Assembly: GCF_019393635.1 (NCBI RefSeq)
Contig: NC_057861.1
Coordinates: 723,087,232 to 723,151,231, forward strand
Source: Dromiciops gliroides
Taxonomy: Eukaryota; Chordata; Mammalia; Microbiotheria; Microbiotheriidae
DNA: 64,000 bases
Reading direction: 5' to 3'
Made by a program: the position numbers and the translations under genes. Below are positions 56,841 through 64,000 of this stretch, piece after piece. The number at the start of each line of letters is the position of its first letter. Within the stretch, counting starts at the first letter, position 1. The notes below the pieces were generated by a model. It saw only the letters and a program-made list of their open reading frames with translations, was not told the origin of the DNA and ran no database searches.

Positions 56841-57194
56841 GCTTCAAAGCCAGCTAGACTACTTGGCTTCTGCATGGTCACATGGCTACTGTATGGCGGA
56901 AGCAGGAAATAAACAATGTCCTTGCAACCTTAAGACCATTTTTCTTTCTATTAGAACATGCTTCATGTCATTGTGTGTTAATTGGGTCTTAGATGAGTTT
57001 GTGTGTATAATCTTGAGGGTAGGAACATGGTTGTTTTTTTGTTTTTGTTTTTTTTTGTATTTCCATTGACTACCTTGTGTCGTGTATGCAGTGGGTACTT
57101 CATAAATGTTTCTGGATTGGCTTAATGAATGCTATATAAATTCAGCAAAACCATTAAGAGGTATAGATAAATCTGTGGAAGAAATGATCATGGG

Positions 57195-57330
57195 ATCCTC
57201 ACTCTAGAGAGAGAAGGAACCTTAGAGATGATGTAAGCCAACATCCTCTTTTTTTCATATGAGGGAATAAGGCCTAAGAAGGCTGTTATTCATGGTCACA
57301 TTGGTAGGAACTGCCAGGGGGTGATTTGAA
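57195..57330 (-). repeat. MIR3-like fragment, antisense
   Basis: AGAAGGAACCTTAGAGATGA, ATGAGGGAATAAGGCC and ATTCATGGTCACATTGGTAG. Confidence 0.65.
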
Positions 57331-57345
57331 ATTGTACAACATTGC

Positions 57346-57513
57346 TGAGAGACAGAGAGAGAGACAGAGAGAGACAGAGAGAAAGGCAGATGGAGAGACA
57401 CAGAGAGAGAGAGGCAGACAGAGAGAGACAGAGAGAGACAGAGAGAGACAGAGAGAGACGGAGACAGAGACGGAGACACAGAGAGAGACAGAGAGAGAAA
57501 GGCAGACAGAGAG

Positions 57514-57563
<50 letters not shown>
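57346..57563. repeat. (GAGACA)n-(GT)n compound microsatellite
   Basis: About 170 bp of GAGACA/GAGA units pass into about 45 bp of (GT)n. All open frames here (80-114 residues, both strands) are repeat translations. Confidence 0.97.
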
Positions 57564-57567
<4 letters not shown>

Positions 57568-57599
57568 ATCCATATCACTTCTGCTCTCATTTGATCCAT

Positions 57600-59065
57600 G
57601 ATAATGAAGTTTTGATTATTTTAGGACTAATAAGTAAAAGCAAATGAGATTTGACAATCAATAGTCTAAAACAAGCCTAGCAATTTAAGGACTACCTTAA
57701 ATTTCTTATCTGCCACCAACACTATCATCATAACCATCATTATTATGGCATTTATTTTTAGTATTGAGGAGTGATCTAATTTTTTGTGATTAAGCTCGAT
57801 TACCTGAAATGAGCCCTGATGAGCCGACTTCTATGAAAACTGTCACCTGCATAGATACCTTTTTGCTGCAGGCATGGGGAAAAAAAAAGGAAAAGAAAAA
57901 GAAAAAAAATAAGATATTTGATTATGTTTTTTAAAAAAATTTACATATGCAAATTGCAAATCAGTAAAGAGAAATTCCCTAGTCTACAATAATGCAAGTT
58001 AACAAGAAGTACATCCTGAGGGAGTGATGTTCTAACTTTATCTGTTTTAAAAAATAAGTGTACTGATCAATATCATGAATAATTAAATGAAAGGAGTCAT
58101 GGGATTGTGTTTTTTTTCTTTTTGGTAATTGTAAATTCCATTACACAAAGCCCTGGCTCTCTAGCTCTAAGGTGTATAAGGTGGGCATGGCTGGGCTGGG
58201 GGTAGGTAAATGAATTACTACTCTGTTCATTGTTTGAAATAGGCAATTAAACTAAATTCCACGGATATTTGATAAAAGATAGTTGGAATTTTATTTTGGC
58301 CTAAAATATTCAGATATATAAACACTAGGGTTTAATTATAGACCATAGCTTCATAGTTAGAGCTTTTCTGACTATTTTAGTTTCTGAAAGAAGACTAAAT
58401 TAAATGGAACTAGGTATCTTATTTGAACTGCTAGTCTTTGAGTTCACTTCCTTCTACAAGTATCCTCTCCCTTTGGAGAACTAGCAAAGCAAGAGAACAA
58501 TTTTATTCCCATAGTTAATACATGTTTCCAAGGGTAAGATCAACAAAATATCTGTGAATGAATTAGCTTCATAAAGACTCCATAAGAGTTTGACACTGAT
58601 GTATTGGATCTAAGAAACACACATTTCCTTATGTTCATAAGGTCTATTTTAGAGATCCCTGTGTTTGGATCATTTTTTCAGGGAGGAGGGTATAGCATCC
58701 AAATAGTTTCACCATGCCCTAGTATGTCCCACTTGGCTGCTTAGACTTAAGCAAGTGTTGGTGAGTTGGGAACCCAGAATTAAGTGATTGCCTTTGTACC
58801 TGTGTGAAGGAATGGTGCTATTCAAAAGTTTCTTGCTGATTTGGATGTTCTAATGAGTTCTGGGATTTCAGAGAACAGAGAAAGACCATCATTAGTGCTT
58901 TTGTGTATAGAGTTTATTGCAATCATGCAAACCCTTATTGGGTGGACTCATTCAGAGAGGAAGCATATAAAATCTCATGGACATAGAAAGTCCTCACTGT
59001 GACAAATTGGATTTCAGTCTATGACACAAGGGAAATGAAGCTGCCTATGTAACTCTGCCCAGGAA
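57600..59065. other. Unique sequence; candidate conserved non-coding part at 57760-58270
   Basis: There are no interspersed repeats for about 1.4 kb. An octamer site ATGCAAAT occurs at 57947-57954. No coding frame is supported. Confidence 0.4.
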
Positions 59066-59068
59066 CTC

Positions 59069-59180
59069 TCTCCAAATGTCTGACCACAGCATGGCCTCTC
59101 TGTACACTTGACTCCAGGATGGCCTCCCCATAGGCCTGACCCTGGGATGGCCTTTCCAAATGCCTTTCTGTGAGATGGCC
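59069..59180. repeat. 28-bp minisatellite, four copies
   Basis: Four consecutive 28-bp units (59069-59096, 59097-59124, 59125-59152, 59153-59180) each end in ATGGCC and have a variable middle around TGAC. The unit is not a multiple of three, so the minus-strand frame across it is not a protein repeat. Confidence 0.85.
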
Positions 59181-59572
59181 TGTGGTTATGATAGCCTGAA
59201 TAGTTTTATGCTTCATTAGAGAAAAACGATTTAGGACCATTTAAAAATTCAGCAATACTGAACAAGAAGATGCAAATTACCTTTGAACACACCATTCATA
59301 AGTAGATTACATAAGAACATATATAGGGTTTGTTCTAATTCCTTTGGTGTCAGCGGATCCACTAATGGACATTCCCCAGTCACTCTAGATGTGTCTTTTT
59401 TTGTAGGTCAGCCTTCCTTTTCTGGGTCTACCTATCCTGCTTCACCAATTATCCAAAAACGCATGGTGATTGAGGAAGCTGAGACTTGTGGGCTGTAATG
59501 TCAATCTAATCCAATCCAGGAAGCACCTATCATCCAAGAAGGACCTACTGTTTGCAAGATGAGAGGTAGTAG

Positions 59573-59800
59573 CCATGGTGGATTGAGAGTCAGACTAGAG
59601 AGTACAGCAAATAGATATTGTTGGCATCAAATCCAAGAAGACCAGTGTCCACGTTTTTTATCCCTGACACAGAAATCACTTAAACTCTCAATGCTCTAGA
59701 CAGTTCTCTTAAGATGTTATGATGCAAAGAAGTTGCTAATCTGAATTAGTAGAGGGAGGTTCCCGTCTGAGGGTTACCTTTACCAGCAGGTTGCAGCTTA
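59573..59800 (+). repeat. Core-SINE variant with an AGTAGAGGGAGGTTCC block
   Basis: GCCATGGTGGATTGAGAGTC, CAGAAATCACTTAAACTCTC and AAGAAGTTGCTAATCTGAAT match the same family as 35740 and 61210. Confidence 0.7.
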
Positions 59801-59859
59801 TTTTATACTAGTTGACAGCCAGTGTGTCCATGTAGCTTACATTAAATTACTTAATTGCA

Positions 59860-60115
59860 TTAATTTAGAGTATTCTTTGGAAGGACAAATACTGAAGCAG
59901 AAGCTTAAATACTTTGGCCACATAAAGAGAAGAAAGGACTTATTGGAAAAGACTCTGACGTTGGGAAAGATTGACGGTAGAAGGAGAAGTTCAGAGGATG
60001 AGAGAGATAGTGTCATGGAAGCAATCAACATGAGATTGGACAGATTTTGGGAGATAGTGGAGTTTAGAAGGGCCTGGCATGCTATGGTCTATGTGGTCAC
60101 AACTGAATGACTGAA
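59860..60115 (+). mobile_element. RTE/BovB-like LINE 3' end
   Basis: The + frame at 59877-60110 encodes KYFGHIKRRKDLLEKTLTLG followed by KIDGRRR, then DRFWEIVE and RRAWHAMVYVV. This is the C-terminal region of the RTE/BovB ORF2 protein. The DNA end, TGGTCACAACTGAATGACTG, resembles the tail carried by the RTE-tailed SINEs here. It is truncated to about 250 bp and dead. Confidence 0.85.
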
Positions 60116-60129
60116 CAACAATGAAGGAC

Positions 60130-60550
60130 AGTTGATGTAGAACCTCATTCTGAGGTACCTCAGGAAGTGGAACGGCTTTTGTTTCCATTTGCTAGTCTTC
60201 AAGTGCCCTGTAACAAACTTCTGAGGATTTAAAAAAAAATTTTTTTTTGATGATTCAGGATTCTTCATCTGGATTTCTGCTGTTCCCAGGCTATATGATC
60301 TCAGAGACAAACTGAATATGCTTAACACTTCTGGCATGTGTGGCTGCAAGTGCATTCTTTCTATTTCACAAGGGATGTTGTGCTTTGGTACTTGTTTGGA
60401 GATCTGAAGTGATGTCTGCAGCTAAGCAACCTGGATCTTGAGGTTCGTCCCCTTCCCAGGAGCTGACATTGGTGGCATTTGTCACTCTGTTGATGTCATC
60501 CACTCTTGCCCCATCCTCAAGATCCAAGTGTTCTCCCACTATCTGTGACT
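60130..60550. other. No gene or clear repeat recognised
   Basis: Unassigned; one A9-T10 run lies at about 60232-60250. Confidence 0.5.
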
Positions 60551-60556
60551 ACATTA

Positions 60557-60800
60557 GACCAGCTGGGTGACATTGTGAATAAAGTGCTAGGCCTGAAGTC
60601 AGGAAGACCTTTTTTCAAATCCTATCTGAGATCCTCCATAACTATGTGAACATATCATTTAATCACTCTTAGTCTCAAGTAACCTATCTGTAAAATGGGA
60701 TAGTAATAACATCTATATCACACAGTGAGGACCAAATGAAATAACATTTGCAATTCATTTAGCAAACTTTAAAGCATTATTTAAATGCTAACTTTTATGA
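60557..60800 (+). repeat. MIR core-SINE, sense
   Basis: GGCCTGAAGTCAGGAAGACC, AACCTATCTGTAAAATGGGA and ACTTTAAAGCATTATTTAAA. Confidence 0.8.
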
Positions 60801-61205
60801 AAGCTCTATCCAGCTTTCTTCAGGATTTTATCAAGTCACTTACTGCCTTTTTTATTTCATTAATCCAGTTCATGTGACTTGGGGCTGGTAAACCTTCTAT
60901 CTCTCAACCACATAGTTGGGAGAGAATAAAGGCCAAAGACAAAAGAAGGATGTCTTGTGGAGACAGCCGACCTCTGCTATCAAATATAATAAAGCATTTA
61001 TCAGGCTATCTGAAAAGCTCAGGGAGTTCTTCAGTTACTTTATCTTTAATGAGAAAAGCCTTTGTATCCCCACTATTATTGAAACTCATCAGTGTCATGG
61101 CCAGGGCAACCTCTTGCTTAACCTAAACGTTTTTCATCTTTCTTGGATAATTCAAATTCTTCACATCCAATTCAATTTCATGAATTTTTATCATATGTGC
61201 CCAAG
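60800..61205. other. No gene or clear repeat recognised
   Basis: A frame of 104 residues (60916-61230) is the longest here. It shows no recognisable domain and its 3' end overlaps the old SINE at 61210, so I do not call it. Confidence 0.5.
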
Positions 61206-61209
61206 ATGT

Positions 61210-61385
61210 GCATTTTGGCAGAGTAGCTAGAGAGCCAGCCTGCCAATCTGGCAAACTGGTTCAAGGCCTGTGTCTAGTACATTCTGGCTTTGTCCATTCA
61301 GTCTGCTTTAGGCAACTCCAAGAGAAGTTGCCAATCTGCATTGGTGGAGGGAGTTTCCTCATGTATCCAGAAATCACAAATTGAG
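61210..61385 (+). repeat. Core-SINE variant with a TTGGTGGAGGGAGTTTCC block
   Basis: GGCAACTCCAAGAGAAGTTG and CAATCTGCATTGGTGGAGGG match the tail part seen at 35740 and 59573. Confidence 0.7.
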
Positions 61386-62087
61386 TGTTCATCCCTATCC
61401 TAAATATATCCTGGGCACTGAGGATATGGAGTCCTCTATCTTGAAGGACCCTATGTTCTACTGAGGGTTGGGGTAGATCAACGTGTGTAAGGTAAATGGT
61501 TGTCCACTATATGTAACAAGTTGGAGATACTAGGTCTGCATGGACACCCACCCCTAGAGAGGAGGGTTCATTTGTGCACTTAGGTTTCCCTTTTTTCTTT
61601 TTTCCCTCATTGGGCCTTTCTAGTCTTACTAGTTTTGCTATAATGTTGTGGGTAGTGGCAAATATAACAAAAATGGAAAATATCAGATGCTGGAGGGGAT
61701 GTGGGAAAGCTGGGATGCTAAGCCACAGTTGGTGGAGTTGTGAAAAGATGTAACCATTTTGGAGAACAATTTGGAACTATGCCCAAAGGGCTATGGAACT
61801 GTGCATACCCTTTGATCCAGCAATATCCCCAAATATCCCAAAAACATCCCCAAAAGGAGAAAAAGACCTATTTGTACAAAAATATTTCTAGCAGCTTTTT
61901 GGGGTGGCTAAGAATTGTAAATCAAAGGAATTCCCATCAGATGGGGAATGACTAAACAAGCTGTGGTATGTGATGGTGATAGAATATTATTGTGCTATAA
62001 GAAATGACAAGCAGGATGACTTTAGAAAAGCCTGGAAAGACATGTATGAACTGATGTATAGTGAAGTGTGCACAGCAATATTGTTTG

Positions 62088-62240
62088 TTTGTGGGGTTTT
62101 TTTGGTGAGGCAATTGGGGTTAAGTGACTTGTCCAGGGTCACATAGCTAGTAAGTGTTAAGTGTCTGAGGCCAGATTTGAACTTAGGTCCTCCTAAATCC
62201 AGGGCCAGTGCTCTATCCACTATGCCACATAGTAGCCCCT
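62088..62240 (-). repeat. Young SINE nested in L1, antisense
   Basis: The 14-bp target-site duplication AGCAATATTGTTTG is at 62074-62087 and 62241-62254. Confidence 0.97.
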
Positions 62241-62270
62241 AGCAATATTGTTTGATGAAGAACTGTGAAT

Positions 62271-62427
62271 AGGAGGTAGCTAGGTAGCACAGTATATACA
62301 GCACTGATCCTGGATTCAGGAGGACCTGAATTCAAATTTTGCATCAGACACTTGACAGTTACTGGCTGTGTGACCCTGGGTAAGTCACTTAATCCTCATT
62401 GCCCTGACCAAAAAAAGAAAAAGAAAA
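62271..62427 (+). repeat. Marsupial SINE nested in L1, sense
   Basis: The 12-bp target-site duplication AGAACTGTGAAT is at 62259-62270 and 62428-62439. It carries GGATTCAGG, CTTGACAGTTACTGGC and CATTGCCCTGACC, so it fits the ATTCA subfamily. Confidence 0.96.
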
Positions 62428-63004
62428 AGAACTGTGAATGACTTAACTATTCTCAACAATACAAGGATCCAAGACATTCCCAAAGGACTATTGATGAAAC
62501 ATACTATCCACCTCCAAAGAAAGAACTGATATTGATGGAACACAGACTGAAGCATACTATTTTTACTTTCTCTTCATTTTTTTCCTTTTCTTTAAGTTTT
62601 CTTATACAAAATGACTAATGTGGTAATGTTTTACGTAACTGCACATATATAACCCATATCTAATTGCTTACCATCTCAGGAAGGGGTGAGGGGAGAGAGG
62701 GAAGGAGGGATAAAAATTGGAACCCAAAATTATATGTAAAAATGTTTATTACTTTAAAAAATAATAATAATTTTCTGGGTAAGTATCAATGCTTGGTGAC
62801 ACACAATATTCATTTTGTTTTCTTTCTTTGTTCTTTTTGATCTTGGGATATTATTCTGAACCCAGTTCCTAAATCTTTTTCCCTCACAGCTTAGTTAACT
62901 CCATCTAGCTTAAGTTTTTTTTTTTCCCAATATCCCTTTTGAAATCATTCTCCAACATCTTCCCAGACTATTTTCCATTAAAATCTTCCTCTTTGTGCAT
63001 GTTA

Positions 63005-63340
63005 AGTAGGACAGGAAAAATCTCTGGAGTCAGAAAACCTGAGTACTGGCCCAAGCTTTGGTGTTGATACCTAAGAGACCTTGGACAAATCACTTTCTCT
63101 CTCTGAGTTGTTTCCTCTTCTGTAAAAAGGAGTCAGAGTTGGGGCAGCTAGGTGGCACAGTGGATAAAGCACCGGCCCTGGATTCAGGAGGACCTGAGTT
63201 CAAATGTGGCACTTGACACTTACCAGCTATGTGACCCTGGGCAAGTCAGTTAACTCTCATTGCCCTGTACCACCCCCCTTCCCCCCGCAAAAAAGGAGTC
63301 AGAGTTGATTATCTATAAGGTCCTTCCTCCCTTGATAAGC
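63005..63340 (+). repeat. MIR core-SINE, sense, split by a young SINE
   Basis: AATCTCTGGAGTCAGAAAAC, GACCTTGGACAAATCACTTT and TTTCCTCTTCTGTAAAAAGG precede the SINE. ATCTATAAGGTCCTTCCTCC follows it. Confidence 0.82.
63141..63289 (+). repeat. Young marsupial SINE nested in a MIR
   Basis: A perfect 17-bp target-site duplication AAAAAGGAGTCAGAGTT is at 63124-63140 and 63290-63306. The copy is nearly consensus (GGGCAGCTAGGTGGCACAGT, GGATTCAGGAGGACCTGAG), with a C-rich tail interruption. Confidence 0.97.
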
Positions 63341-63349
63341 TATTGATAT

Positions 63350-63480
63350 ATTTTTTCCTTTTCTTTTCTTCTCTGTCACTGTTTCTGTTTATTTCTTTCA
63401 TTGTCTCTTTCTATATTTGTCTGTTTCTGTCTTTCTCTCTGCCTCTTTCTGCCTCTGTCTTTATATTTTTCTCTGGATTT
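63350..63480. repeat. CT/TTTCT-rich low-complexity tract
   Basis: Pyrimidine-rich DNA. The Phe/Ser/Leu frame through it is compositional. 63480-64000 holds no gene or clear repeat. Confidence 0.85.
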
Positions 63481-64000
63481 ACCTATAGCAAAAGGCAAAT
63501 ATCCAGACTTCCCTTGAAACAACGAACCAGTGTGATCAACTTGTAAAGCCCTTGAAAGTGCTCTGAAGTCACCTGTAGAATTGTCATAGTCTCTCTCCTA
63601 CTTCCTATCCTTTTAATATTAAATCTGTTTTCCTTCAAACACCGGAATTTGTACTTAAATAGCTTTAGACTCTAATATTTTCCTGTTTTCTTTAATTATT
63701 AATGGTCTAACTAAAGTCCCACTTTACTATCTGGTAGAGGTGACCCTGGGTTCTTGAAAGTGCTTCCAGAAAAGTAAAAACTCTAAGATTCTACCAAGGC
63801 AAGGCTGCCAATCCTTAGCACACTAGTGATGCTCTGAATGCCTATAGTCCATGGGCTAACCTAGTTGAGTTCAGAGAGCCAGATCATGCCCAATTGTCAA
63901 AGAAACATTGACTTTTTTTGGTCCCAGCAACTTTCAAAGCCTATTTACTAAGCTATGGGAGAATTGCAGTCTGTATCAAGCTAGGAAGTAGGCACACTGC

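Larger units (their letters stand above)
61663..62772 (+). mobile_element. 5'-truncated L1, sense, with two nested SINEs
   Basis: ATGCTGGAGGGGATGTGGGA, GGCTATGGAACTGTGCATAC, CCATCAGATGGGGAATGACT and the 3' UTR purine tract (about 62681-62710), ending near TTTAAAAAATAATAATAATT. ORF2 C-terminal residues are legible at 61740-61955 (for example GEQFGTMPKGLW). It is better preserved than the copy at 9063. Confidence 0.9.

Noticed and set aside
57255-57647. Several frames of 80-114 residues on both strands
   Set aside because: They are translations of the (GAGACA)n-(GT)n microsatellite.
60916-61230. 104-residue plus frame
   Set aside because: No domain, no splice or promoter support, and the end overlaps an old SINE.
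1-64000. tRNA genes, rRNA, CRISPR arrays or prokaryote-type operons
   Set aside because: The tRNA-like segments are SINE heads. There are no regular spacer arrays, and gene density and repeats are those of a mammalian genome.

Overview
This is nuclear DNA from a marsupial. The most frequent short element is a tRNA-derived SINE of about 150 bp. Its head reads GGGCAGCTAGGTGGCGCAG and its tail reads CTAGCTGTGTGACCCTGGG...CACTTAACCCC followed by poly(A). I recognise this from memory as the Australian-marsupial (WSINE1-like) type rather than the opossum variant, so an australidelphian, possibly dasyurid-like, genome is the best guess. Marsupial-type L1, MIR/core-SINEs, L2, CR1/L3-like LINEs, an RTE/BovB-like 3' end and retroviral LTR fossils support this.

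There is no complete protein-coding gene. The open frames are short and fall mostly in repeats, microsatellites or the GC-rich island. The only frames with recognisable protein content belong to dead LINEs: L1 reverse transcriptase near 49.8-50.1 kb, L1 C-terminus near 21.3-21.6 kb, and an RTE/BovB-like C-terminus near 59.9-60.1 kb.

The one gene-like signal is at 33.0-33.7 kb on the + strand. It is a CpG island with tandem GC boxes, followed by an apparently non-coding first exon that ends at a strong 5' splice site (AAG|GTATGT, exon end 33707). The surrounding 32.2-38.1 kb is nearly free of young SINEs and LINEs. I read it as the promoter and exon 1 of a host gene with a very long first intron running to the right. 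I cannot name the gene and see no convincing second exon.

Layout: 0-31 kb is intergenic, with dense SINEs, microsatellites, a minus-strand ERV 3' part (7.5-8.6 kb), L1 3' ends (20.5-21.8, 24.1-24.6, 28.5-29.3 kb), an old L2 carrying several later insertions (23.0-24.8 kb) and a plus-strand ERV 5' LTR with primer-binding-site-like sequence (27.9-28.5 kb). 31-38 kb is the promoter domain. 38-47.8 kb is mixed old repeats and one LTR. 47.8-54.0 kb is a nearly full-length, decayed L1 on the minus strand with two SINEs inside it. 54-64 kb is old SINEs, a 28-bp minisatellite, an RTE remnant, a truncated plus-strand L1 and a nearly perfect 27-bp-arm hairpin at 56419-56476.

I found no new biological system. 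The observations most worth checking are the hairpin, the sequence shared by the promoter-proximal intron and an insert inside the L2, the body-plus-tRNA-head composite SINE, linked diagnostic sites that split the young SINE into two subfamilies, and the young-repeat-poor promoter domain. Family names are from memory of consensus text, not from a database search.
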